Source: Cherax quadricarinatus (Eukaryota > Arthropoda > Malacostraca > Decapoda > Parastacidae). From it: DNA of 64,000 bases. A program made the translations under genes and the position numbers. The DNA is taken from assembly GCF_038502225.1 (NCBI RefSeq), contig NC_091372.1, positions 9,738,524 through 9,802,523 on the forward strand, written 5' to 3'. The notes beneath the pieces are model-generated. The model did not search any database. It was not told where the DNA came from and worked only from the letters and a program-made list of their open reading frames with translations. Below are positions 1-9,336 of this stretch, one piece after another. Positions within the stretch are counted from its first letter, which is position 1; every line of letters starts with the position of its first letter.

Positions 1-722
1 GAGATTCTAAAGAAAAATTGCAAAGGTTAGTGGATGAGTTTGGGAATGTGTGTAAAGGTAGAAAGTTGAAAGTGAACATAGAAAAGAGTAAGGTGATGAG
101 AGTATCAAATGATTTAGATAAAGAAAAATTGGATATCAAATTGGGGAGGAGGAGTATGGAAGAAGTGAATGTTTTCAGATATTTCGGAGTTGACGTGTCA
201 GCGGATGGATTTATGAAGGATGAGGTTAATCATAGAATTGATGAAGGAAAAAAGGTGAGTGGTGCGTTGATGTACATGTGGAGGCAAAAAATGTTATCTA
301 TGGAGGCAAAGAAGGGAATGTATGAAAGTATAGTGGTACCAACACTCTTATATGGGTGTGAAGCTTGGGTTGTGAATGCTGCAGCGAGGAGGCAGTTGGA
401 GGCATTGGAGATGTCCTGTCTAAGGGCAATGTGTGGTGTAAATATTATGCAGAAAATTCAGAGTGTGGAAATTAGGAGAAGGTGTGGAGTTAATAAAAGT
501 ATTAGTCAGAGGGGTGAAGAGGGTTTGTTGAGGTGGTTTGGTCATTTAGAGAGAATGGATCAAAGAAGAATGTCATGGAGAGGGCGGGGTAGGGGTCGTC
601 CTCGAAAAGGTTGGAGGGAGGGGATAAAGGAGGTTTTGTGGGCGAGGGGCTTGGACTTCCAGCAAGCGTGCGTAAGCATGTTAGATAGGAGTGGATGGAG
701 ACAAATGGTATTTGGGACCTGA
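1..722 (+). pseudogene. RTE-like LINE family A, 3' end of RT ORF (window-edge partial)
   Basis: The frame is open from base 3 to the TGA at 720-722. It encodes the C-terminal part of a non-LTR reverse transcriptase: the region after the catalytic YADD-type box, then the conserved tail with LLYGCEAWV, WFGHLERMD and a basic [10 protein letters not shown] motif. That tail is typical of RTE-type elements; the clade is my judgement. The endonuclease and RT core lie outside the window. Compared with the family A copies at 2961-5887 and 9337-12250, about ten residues just before the [10 protein letters not shown] motif are deleted in frame. No stop interrupts the visible part, so the copy may be fairly young. 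The 3' UTR follows directly. Confidence 0.85.
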
Positions 723-1226
723 CAAGCTGTTGGAGTGTGAGCAGGGTAATATTTAGTGAAGGGATTCAGGGAAACCGGTTATTTTATATAACCGGACTTG
801 AGTCCTGGAAATGGGAAGTACAATGCCTGCACTCTAAAGAAGGGGTTTGGGATATTGGCAGTTTGGAGAGATATATTGTGTATTTTTATATGTATATACT
901 TCTGGGCACCTCTGCAAAAACAGTGATAATGTGTGAGTAAACCATAACCCCGGCCGGGATTGAACCCGCGGTCAGTCTCAAAACTCCAGCCCGTCGCGTT
1001 AGCCACTAGACCAGCTAACGCGACGGGCTGGAGTTTTGAGACTCTATGACCGTGGGTTCAATCCGGGCCGGGGGTATGGTTTGTTTGCAATCGTGTCATT
1101 ACGATTTCTTGAGTCATAATGTGTGAGTGAGGTGAAAGTGTTGAATGATGATGAAAGTATTTTCTATCTGGGGATTTTCTTTCTCGTTGGGTCACCCTGC
1201 CTCGGTGGGAGACGGCCGACTTGTTG

Positions 1227-1229
<3 letters not shown>
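723..1229 (+). mobile_element. 3' UTR and tail of the family A LINE, split by a SINE-like insertion
   Basis: This matches, in reverse complement, the 3' UTR at 2635-2960. It ends with the diagnostic tail phrase containing CACCCTGCCTCGGTGGGAGA, then runs into (TA)n at 1229. The UTR is interrupted at 939-1115 by a tRNA-like palindromic insertion. The copy at 2635-2960 provides the empty site. Confidence 0.8.
939..1115. mobile_element. tRNA-derived palindromic SINE with 13-bp target-site duplication
   Basis: The 13-bp sequence ATAATGTGTGAGT occurs at 926-938 and again at 1116-1128, and the uninterrupted family A 3' UTR has it once, so this is a target-site duplication. The insert carries two inverted tRNA-like arms, about 942-1003 and 1014-1079, around a short loop at 1004-1013. 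Each arm has a B-box-like GGTTCAATCC; read on the minus strand an A-box-like TAGCTGGTCTAGTGG spans the loop. The right arm continues into a non-tRNA tail (1080-1115). Known biology: tRNA-headed SINEs are transcribed by Pol III and moved by LINE enzymes. A head-to-head duplicated head is unusual. Confidence 0.8.

Positions 1230-1263
<34 letters not shown>
1229..1263. repeat. (TA)n tract joining two LINE-related tails
   Basis: A pure TA run of about 34 bases lies between the 3' tail of the plus-strand family A element and the tail of the minus-strand leader/tail element, so the two elements sit tail to tail. Confidence 0.95.
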
Positions 1264-1266
<3 letters not shown>

Positions 1267-1730
1267 CTTTCTTTCAACACACCAGCCGTATCCCACCGAG
1301 GTGGGGTGGCCCAAAAGGAAAAACAAAAGTTTCTCCTTTCATATTTAGTAATATATACAGGAGAAGGGGTTACTAGCCCCTTGCTCCTGGCATTTTAGTC
1401 GCCTCTTACAACACGCATAGCTTACGGAGGAAGAATTCTGTTCCACTTCCCCATGGAGATAAGAGGAAATAAACAAGAACAAGAGCTAGTAAGAAAATAG
1501 AAGAAAACCCAGAGGGGTGTGTATACATATGCCTGTACATGTATGTGTAGTGTGACCTAAGTGTAAGCAGAAGTAGCAAGACGTACCTGAAACCTTGCAT
1601 GTTTATGAGACAGAAAAAACACCAGCAATCCTACCATCGTGTAAAACAATTACAGGCTTACGTTTTACACTCACTTGGCAGGACGGTAGTACCTCCCTGG
1701 GCGGTTGCTGTCTACCAACCTACTACCTAG
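1264..1730 (-). mobile_element. Non-autonomous leader/tail derivative of the RTE-like LINE
   Basis: Read on the minus strand, this holds about 45 bases of a 50-bp repeat unit (1681-1727) and then a roughly 330-bp non-coding leader that also lies directly upstream of the family A ORF at 5888-6271. Where the autonomous copy continues into the endonuclease ORF (near 5916), this copy jumps after TTACTAAA (near 1346) to a 3' tail with GGGCCACCC and CGGTGGGA, which resembles the family B tail. No coding sequence remains. A second example, on the plus strand, is at 17941-18666. I infer an internally deleted, SINE-like passenger of the RTE family. Confidence 0.7.
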
Positions 1731-1745
1731 ATATATATATATATT

Positions 1746-2507
1746 TATTTTTTTATTATCACACCGGCCGATTCCCACCAAGGCAGGGTGGCCCGAAAAA
1801 GAAAAACTTTCACCATCATTCACTCCATCACTGTCTTGCCAGAAGGGTGCTTTACACTACAGTTTTTAAACTGCAACATTAACACCCCTCCTTCAGAGTG
1901 CAGGCACTGTACTTCCCACCTCCAGGACTCAAGTCCGGCCTGCCGGTTTCCCTGAATCCCTTCATAAATGTTACTTTGCTCACACTCCAACAGCACGTCA
2001 AGTATTAAAAACCATTTGTCTCCATTCACTCCTATCAAACACGCTCACGCATGCCTGCTGGAAGTCCAAGCCCCTCGCACACAAAACCTCCTTTACCCCC
2101 TCCCTCCAACCCTTCCTAGGCCGACCCCTACCCCGCCTTCCTTCCACTACAGACTGATACACTCTTGAAGTCATTCTGTTTCGCTCCATTCTCTCTACAT
2201 GTCCGAACCACCTCAACAACCCTTCCTCAGCCCTCTGGACAACAGTTTTGGTAATCCCGCACCTCCTCCTAACTTCCAAACTACGAATTCTCTGCATTAT
2301 ATTCACACCACACATTGCCCTCAGACATGACATCTCCACTGCCTCCAGCCTTCTCCTCGCTGCAACATTCATCACCCACGCTTCACACCAATATAAGAGC
2401 GTTGGTAAAACTATACTCTCATACATTCCCCTCTTTGCCTCCAAGGACAAAGTTCTTTGTCTCCACAGACTCCTAAGTGCACCACTCACTCTTTTTCCCT
2501 CATCAAT
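1746..2507 (-). pseudogene. RTE-like LINE family B, 5'-truncated RT C-terminus and 3' UTR
   Basis: Coding sequence runs on the minus strand from about 2507 to the stop at 1998-2000. It encodes the last ~170 residues of the RT polypeptide, with [23 protein letters not shown] and the [10 protein letters not shown] tail, and no stop interrupts it. The 3' UTR (1746-1997) ends in the family B tail next to TA/T-rich sequence. The copy is 5'-truncated at about 2507, where it abuts a (TA)n tract. It is near-identical to the homologous parts of the family B copies at 6266-7717 and 29337-31820. Confidence 0.85.
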
Positions 2508-2508
2508 A

Positions 2509-2548
<40 letters not shown>

Positions 2549-2553
2549 CATAC

Positions 2554-2624
<71 letters not shown>

Positions 2625-2631
2625 CATATAT
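2507..2631. repeat. (TA)n tract with CATA interruptions
   Basis: TA repeat with regularly spaced CATA variants. It links the 5'-truncated end of one RTE copy to the 3' tail of the next (starting about 2632), both on the minus strand. It is probably the A/T-rich tail of the family A element into which the family B copy landed. Confidence 0.9.
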
Positions 2632-2634
2632 TTC

Positions 2635-2960
2635 AACAAGTCGGCCGTCTCCCACCGAGGCAGGGTGACCCAAAAAAGAAAGAAAATCCCCAAAAAGAAA
2701 ATACTTTCATCATTCAACACTTTCACCACATTCGCACATTATCACTTTTTTGCAGAGGTGCTCAGAATACAACAGTTTAGAAGCATATACATATAAAGAT
2801 ACACAACATATCCCTCCAAACTGCCAATATCCCAAACCCCTCCTTTAAAGTGCAGGCATTGTACTTCCCATTTCCAGGACTCAAGTCTGACTATATGAAA
2901 ATAACCGGTTTCCCTGAATCCCTTCACTAAATATTACCCTGCTCACACTTCAACAGATCG
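2635..2960 (-). mobile_element. 3' UTR of family A LINE copy 2635-6271
   Basis: About 325 bases between the stop codon at 2961 and the (TA)n tract. It carries the tail phrase containing CCCACCGAGGCAGGGTGACC (plus-strand sense). It is uninterrupted and so serves as the empty-site reference for the SINE at 939-1115 and the CR1 insertion at 7939-9180. Confidence 0.8.
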
Positions 2961-5887
2961 TCAGGTCCCAAGTACCATTCGTCTCCATTCACTCCTATCT
3001 AACACGCTCACGCACGCTTGCTGGAAGTCCAAGCCCCTTGCCCACGAAACCTCCTTTACCCCCTCTCTCCAACCCTTTCGAGGACGACCCCTACCCCGCC
3101 TTCCTTCCCCTATAGATTTATATGCTTTCCATGTCATTCTACTTTGATCCATTCTCTGTAAATGACCAAACCACATCAACAACCCCTCTTCTGCCCTCTG
3201 ACTAATACTTTTATTAACTCCACACCTTTTCCTAATTTCCGCACTCCGAATTTTCTGCATAATATTTACACCACACATTGCCCTTAAACAGGACATCTCC
3301 ACTGCCTCCAACCGTCTCCTCGCTGCTGCATTTACCACCCAAGCTTCACACCCATATAAGAGTGTTGGTACTACTATACTTTCATACATTCCCTTCTTTG
3401 CCTCCATAGATAACGTTTTTTGACTCCACATATACCGCAACGCACCACTCACCTTTTTTCCCTCATCAATTCTATGATTAACCTCATCCTTCATAAATCC
3501 ATCCGCCGACACATCAACTCCAAAGTATCTGAAAACATTCACTTCTTCCATACTCCTCCTCCCCAATTTGATATCCAATTTTTCTTTATCTAAGTCATTT
3601 GACACCCTCATCACCTTACTCTTTTCCATGTTCACTTTCAACTTCCTACCTTTACACACATTCCCAAACTCATCCACTAACCTTTGCAATTTTTCTTTAG
3701 AATCTCCCATAAGCACAGTATCATCAGCAAAAAGTAACTGTGTCAATTCCCATTTTGAATTTGATTCCCCAAAATTTAATCCCACCCCTCTCCCGAACAC
3801 CCTAGCATTTACTTCCTTTACAACCCCATCTATAAATATATTAAACAACCATGGTGACATTACACATCCCTGTCTAAGACCTACTTTTACTGGGAAGTAG
3901 TCTCCCTCTCTTCTACACACCCTAACCTGAGCCTCACTATCCTCATAAAAACTCTTTACAGCATTTAATAATTTACCACCTATTCCATATACTTGCAACA
4001 TCTGCCACATTGCTCCTCTATCCACTCTATCATATGCCTTTTCTAAATCCATAAATGCAATAAAAACTTCCCTACCTTTATCTAAATACTGTTCACATAT
4101 ATGCTTCAATGTAAACACTTGATCTACACATCCCCTACCCACTCTGAAACCTCCTTGCTCATCCGCAATCCTACATTCTGTCTTACCTCTAATTCTTTCA
4201 ATTATAACCCTTCCGTAAACTTTTCCTGGTATACTCAGTAAACTTTTTCCTCTATAATTTTTACAATCTCTTTTGTCCCCTTTCCCTTTATATAAAGGGA
4301 CTATACATGCTCTCCGCCAATCCCTAGGTACCTTCCCCTCTTTCATACATTTATTAAACAAAAGTACCAACCACTCCAACACTATATTCCCCCCTGCTTT
4401 TAACATTTCTGTCATGATCCCATCAGTTCCAGCTGCTTTACCCCCTTTCATTTTACGTAATGCCTCACGTACCTCCCCCACACTTACATTCTGCTCTTCT
4501 TCACTCCTAAAAGATGGTATACCTCCCTGACCAGTGCATGAAATTACTGCCTCTCTTTCTTCCTTAACATTTAAAAGTTCCTCAAAATATTCTCGCCATC
4601 TACCTAATACCTCCATCTCCCCATCTACTAACTCCCCTACTCTGTTTTTAACTGACAAATCCATACTTTCCCTAGGCTTTCTTAACTTGTTTAACTCACT
4701 CCAAAATTTTTTCTTATTTTCATTAAAATTTCTTGACAGTGCCTCTCCCACTATCATCTGCTCTCCTTTTGCACTCTCTCACCACTCTCTTCACCTTTCT
4801 TTTACTGTCCATATACTCTGCTCTTCTTATAACACTTCTGCTTTGTAAAAACCTCTCATAAGCTACCTTTTTCTCTTTTATCACACCCTTTACTTCATCA
4901 TTCCACCAATCACTCCTCTTTCCTCCTGCCCCCACCCTCCTATAACCACAAACTTCTGCCCCACATTCTAATACTGCATTTTTAAAACTATTCCAACCCT
5001 CTTCAACCCCCCCCCCCACTACTCATCTTTGCACTAGCCCACCTTTCTGCCAATAGTCGCTTATATCTCACCCGAACTTCCTCCTCCCTTAGCTTATACA
5101 CTTTCACCTCCCTCTTACTTGTTGTTGCCACCTTCCTCTTTTCCCATCTACCTCTTACTCTAACTGAAGCTACAACTAAATAATGATCCGATATATCAGT
5201 TGCCCCTTTATAAACATGTACATCCTGGAGCCTACCCATCAACCTTTTATCCACCAATACATAATCTAATAAACTACTTTCATTATGTGCTACATCATAC
5301 CTTGTATATTTATTTATCCTCTTTTTCATAAAATATGTATTACTTATTACCAAATCTCTTTCTACACATAGCTCAATTAAAGGCTCCCCATTTACATTTA
5401 CCCCTGGCACCCCAAATTTACCTACTACTCCCTCCATAACATTTTTACCCACTTTAGCATTGAAATCCCCAACCACCATTACTCTCACGCTTGATTCAAA
5501 ACTCCCCACACATTCACTCAACATTTCCCAAAATCTCTCTCTCTCCTCTACACTTCTCTCTTCTCCAGGTGCATACATGCTTATTATAACCCACTTTTCA
5601 CATCCAATCTTTATTTTACTCCACATAATCCTTGAATTAATACATTTATAGTCCCTCTTTTCCTGCCATAGCTTATCCTTCAACATTATTGCTACTCCTT
5701 CTTTAGCTCTAACTCTATTTGAAACCCCTGACCTAATCACATTTATTCCTCTCCATTGAAACTCTCCCACCCCCTTCAGCTTTGTTTCACTTAAAGCCAG
5801 GACATCCAGCTTCTTCTCATTCATAACATCCACAATCATCTCTTTCTTATCATCTGCACAACATCCACGCACATTCAGACTTCCCAC
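2961..5887 (-). pseudogene. RTE-like LINE family A ORF: APE endonuclease plus reverse transcriptase, two frameshifts
   Basis: Nearly complete single-ORF LINE, about 975 codons, in three frame pieces: 5887-5003 (endonuclease), 5019-4723 (linker) and 4757-2961 (RT and C-terminus). Endonuclease signs: LNVRGCC at the N-terminus, LALSETKL, VVGDFNAKVG, and DISDHYLVV at the end. RT signs: KAAGTDGIMTEML, YKGKGDKRDCKNYRG, AFMDLEKAYDRVD, VGLRQGCVMSPWLF and LLFADDTVL (catalytic aspartates). Relative to the copy at 9337-12250, an 11-C run against 7 C near 5010 breaks the frame once, and loss of two bases near 4755 breaks it again. No ATG precedes the conserved endonuclease start in frame; an open extension reaches back about 30 codons into the leader. 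Such enzymes nick target DNA and prime reverse transcription there. Dead as it stands. Confidence 0.9.
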
Positions 5888-6271
5888 TTTGACAATTTTC
5901 TTCTTCTTATTCTTTTTAGTAATCTTTACAGGAAAAGGGGTTACTAGCCCATTGTTCCTGGCATTTTAGTTGACTTTTACAACACGTATGGCTTACGGAG
6001 GAAAGATTCTTATTCCACTTCCCCATGGATATAAAAGGAAAAGTAATAAGACCAAGAACTATTAAGATAAAATCAAAGAAAACTCAGATGAGTGTGTATA
6101 AATAAATGTGTACATGTATGTCTAGTGTGACCTAAGTGTAAGTAGAAGTAGCAAGACATACCTGTAATCTTGCATATTTATGAGACAGACAAAAGACATC
6201 AGCAATCCTACCATCATGTAAAACAATCACAGGCTTTCGTTTTACACTCACTTGGCAGGACGGTAGTACCT
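5888..6271 (-). mobile_element. 5' leader of family A LINE
   Basis: Non-coding sequence directly upstream of the endonuclease ORF. The same leader occurs without an ORF at 1340-1730 (minus) and 18291-18620 (plus). It ends at 6266-6271 within the first bases of the 50-bp repeat unit and joins, head to head, a plus-strand family B LINE. The junction hexamer GTACCT is present in both elements. I infer this is the element's 5' UTR; promoter activity is untested. Confidence 0.65.
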
Positions 6272-7537
6272 GGTAAAGTGTATGGTAGAGTTATTATTGA
6301 AAGAATTAAGAGTAAGATGGAGAATAGGATAGCAGATGAACAAGGAGGCTTTAGGAAAGGTAGGGGGTGTGTGGACCAGGTGTTTACAGTGTAACACATA
6401 AGTGAACAGTATTTAGATAAGGCTAAAGAGGTCTTTGTGGCATTTATGGATTTGGAAAAGGCGTATGACAGGGTGGATAGGGGGGCAATGTGGCAGATGT
6501 TGCAGGTGTATGGTGTAGGAGGTAGGTTACTGAAAGCAGTGAAGAGTTTTTACGAGGATAGTGAGGCTCAAGTTAGAGTATGTAGGAAAGAGGGAAATTA
6601 TTTCCCAGTAAAAGTAGGCCTTAGACAAGGATGTGTGATGTCACCGTGGTTGTTTAATATATTTATAGATGGGGTTGTAAGAGAAGTAAATGCGAGGGTC
6701 TTGGCAAGAGGCGTGGAGTTAAAAGATAAAGAATCACACATAAAGTGGGAGTTGTCACAGTTGCTCTTTGCAGATGACACTGTGCTCTTGGAAGATTCTG
6801 AACAGAAGTTGCAGAGATTGGTGGATGAATTTGGTAGGGTATGCAAAAGAAGAAAATTAAAAGTGAATACAGGAAAGAGTAAGGTTATGAGGATAACAAA
6901 AAGATTAGGTGATGAAAGATTGGATATCAGATTGGAGGGAGAGAGTATGGAGGAGGTGAATGTATTCAGATATTTGGGAGTGAACGTGTCAGCGGATGGG
7001 TCTATGAAAGATGAGGTGAATCATAGAATTGATGAGGGGAAAAGGGTGAGTGGTGCACTTAGGAGTCTGTGGAGACAAAGAACTTTGTCCTTGGAGGCAA
7101 AGAGGGGAATGTATGAGAGTATAGTTTTACTAATGCTCTTATATGGGTGTGAAGCATGGGTGATGAATGTTGCAGCGAGGAGAAGGCTAGAGGCAGTGGA
7201 GATGTCATGTCTGAGGGCAATGTGTGGTGTGAATATAATGCAGAGAATTCGTAGTTTGGAAGTTAGGAGGAGGTGCGGGATTACCAAAACTGTTGTCCAG
7301 AGGGCTGAGGAAGGGTTGTTGAGGTGGTTCGGACATGTAGAGAGAATGGAGTGAAACAGAATGACTTCAAGAGTGTATCAGTCTGTAGTGGAAGGAAGGC
7401 GGGGTAGGGGCCGGCCTAGGAAAGGTTGGAGGGAGGGGGTAAAGGAGGTTTTGTGTGCGAGGGGCTTGGACTTCCAGCAGGCATGCGTGAGTGTGTTTGA
7501 TAGGAGTGAATGGAGACAAATGGTTTTTAATACTTGA
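6266..7537 (+). pseudogene. RTE-like LINE family B, 5'-truncated RT, two nonsense mutations
   Basis: The RT begins inside the finger region (PGKVYGRVIIERI) and runs in one frame to the TGA at 7535-7537. AFMDLEKAYDRVD, VGLRQGCVMSPWLF and LLFADDTVL are intact. Against the open copy at 29337-31565 there is an AAA to TAA change at about 6392 and a CGA to TGA change at about 7352, the latter a typical CpG transition. There is no frameshift. No endonuclease is present, so the copy could not move even if the stops were absent. Its 3' UTR follows to about 7717. Confidence 0.88.
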
Positions 7538-7717
7538 CGTGCTGTTGGAGTGTGAGCAAAGTAACATTTATGAAGGGGTTCAGGGAAACCGGCAGGCCGG
7601 ACTTGAGTCCTGGAGATGGGAAGTACAGGGCCTGCACTCTGAAGGAGGGGTGTTAATGTTGGAGACTGTTTAAAGCAAAACTGTAGTGTAAAGCACCCTG
7701 CCTTGGTGGGAATCCTT
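7538..7717 (+). mobile_element. 3' UTR of family B LINE, interrupted near its end
   Basis: Matches the 3' UTR at 31566-31800. The tail phrase CACCCTGCCTTGGTGGGAA is followed by a small inverted-repeat element (7718-7821) rather than the usual end. Confidence 0.65.
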
Positions 7718-7821
7718 CTGGACCCCCGGTTAACGCAGTAGACAGTGATAAGGATTGTGAATGATGGTGAAACGCACTTACATTTTCATAATTGGTCGCA
7801 TTTTTTAAGCGGGGGCCACTG
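7718..7821. mobile_element. Degenerate MITE-like element (relative of 13481-13683)
   Basis: Begins with GGACCCCCGGTTAACG and ends with GCGGGGGCCACTG followed by TA, and contains AATTGGTCGCATT as in the intact copy at 13481-13683. The 5' bases are altered and the middle is deleted or replaced. Confidence 0.6.
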
Positions 7822-7834
7822 TATATATATAAAT

Positions 7835-7938
7835 TTCCTGCCTTGGTGGGAAAATACTTTCATCATCATTCAACACTTTCACCACACTCACACATTAATC
7901 AGAGGTGCTAGTACAACAGTGCATATACATATAAAGAT
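7835..7938 (-). mobile_element. 3' UTR (distal part) of family A LINE copy 7835-12250
   Basis: The tail phrase CCTGCCTTGGTGGGAAAA and following bases match 2660-2800. This is the part of the 3' UTR beyond a CR1-like insertion; the UTR resumes at 9181. Confidence 0.7.
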
Positions 7939-9180
7939 ACCTGGAGTTTACCTGGAGAGAGTTTCGGGGGTCAACGCCCCCGCGGCCCGGTCTGTGACCA
8001 GGCCTCCTGGTGGATCAGCGCCTGATCAACCAGGCTGTTGCTGCTGGCTGCACGCAAACCAACGTACGAGCCACAGCCCGGCTGATCAGGAACTGACTTT
8101 AGGTGCTTGTCCAGTGCCAGCTTGAAGACTGCCAGGGGTCTGTTGGTAATCCCCCTTATGTGTGCTGGGAGGCAGTTGAACAGTCTCGGGCCCCTGACAC
8201 TTATTGTATGGTCTCTTAACGTGCTAGTGACACCCCTGCTTTTCATTGGGGGGATGGTGCATCGTCTGCCAAGTCTTTTGCTTTCGTAGTGAGTGATTTT
8301 CGTGTGCAAGTTCGGTACTAGTCCCTCTAGGATTTTCCAGGTGTATATAATCATGTATCTCTCCCTCCTGCGTTCCAGGGAATACAGGTTTAGAAACCTC
8401 AAGCGCTCCCAGTAATTGAGGTGTTTTATCTCCGTTATGCGCGCTGTGAAAGTTCTCTGTACATTTTCTAGGTCGGCAATTTCACCTGCCTTGAAAGGTG
8501 CTGTTAGAGTGCAGCAATATTCCAGCCTAGATAGAACAAGTGACCTGAAGAGTGTCATCATGGGCTTGGCCTCCCTAGTTTTGAAGGTTCTCATTATCCA
8601 TCCTGTCATTTTTCTAGCAGATGCGATTGAACAATGTTATGGTCCTTGAAGGTGAGATCCTCCGACATAATCACTCCCAGGTCTTTGACGTTGGTGTTTC
8701 GCTCTATTTCTTGGCCAGAATTTGTTTTGTACTCTGATGAAGATTTAATTTCCTCATGTTTACCATATCTGAGTAATTGAAATTTCTCATCGTTGAACTT
8801 CATATTGTTTTCTGCAGCCCACTGAAAGATTTGGTTGATGTCCGCCTGGAGCCTTGCAGTGTCTGCAATGGAAGACACTGTCATGCAGATTCGGGTGTCA
8901 TCTGCAAAGGAAGACACGGTGCTGTGGCTGACATCCTTGTCTATGTCGGATATGAGGATGAGGAACAAGATGGGAGCTAGTACTGTGCCTTGTGGAACAG
9001 AGCTTTTCACCGTAGCTGCCTCGGACTTTACTCTGTTGACGACTACTCTCTGTGTTCTGTTAGTGAGGAAATTATAGATCCATCGACCGACTTTTCCTGT
9101 TATTCCTTTAGCGCGCATTTTGTGCGCTATTACGCCATGGTCACACTTGTCGAAGGCTTTTGCAAAGTATATATTACATC
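7939..9180 (-). pseudogene. CR1-like LINE, 5'-truncated RT, inserted in the 3' UTR of an RTE copy
   Basis: Minus-strand RT from about 9180 to the stop at 7971-7973, in two frames (9118-8606 and 8609-7971). One T is missing near 8630 relative to the intact element at 19817-23542. It contains SSVPQGTVLAPILF, SSFADDTRICM (catalytic DD) and the C-terminal LFNCLPAHIRGITN motif. The 3' end has two copies of ACCTGGAGTTT-type repeat, as CR1-group elements commonly have. The uninterrupted RTE UTR at 2735-2815 gives the empty site; I see no clear target-site duplication. Confidence 0.88.
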
Positions 9181-9336
9181 AACATATCCCTCCAAACTGC
9201 CAATAACCCAAACCTCTCCTTTAAAGTGCAGGCATTGTACTTCCCATTTCCATTACTCAAGTCCAACTATATGAAAATAACCGGTTTCCCTGAATCCCTT
9301 CACTAAATATTATCCTGCTCACACTCCAACAGATCG
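9181..9336 (-). mobile_element. 3' UTR (proximal part) of family A LINE copy 7835-12250
   Basis: Resumes the UTR that breaks at 7938 and matches 2805-2960 closely. It runs to the stop codon of the RT ORF. Confidence 0.75.

Noticed and set aside
942..1079. Functional tRNA genes
   Set aside because: A- and B-box-like motifs exist, but the sequences are palindromic, lack a good acceptor stem, and lie in a SINE with target-site duplication.
3568..4848. Plus-strand Ser/Thr/Pro-rich ORFs across RTE copies
   Set aside because: Antisense shadows of the RT frames; the same shadows appear in every copy with the same lesions.
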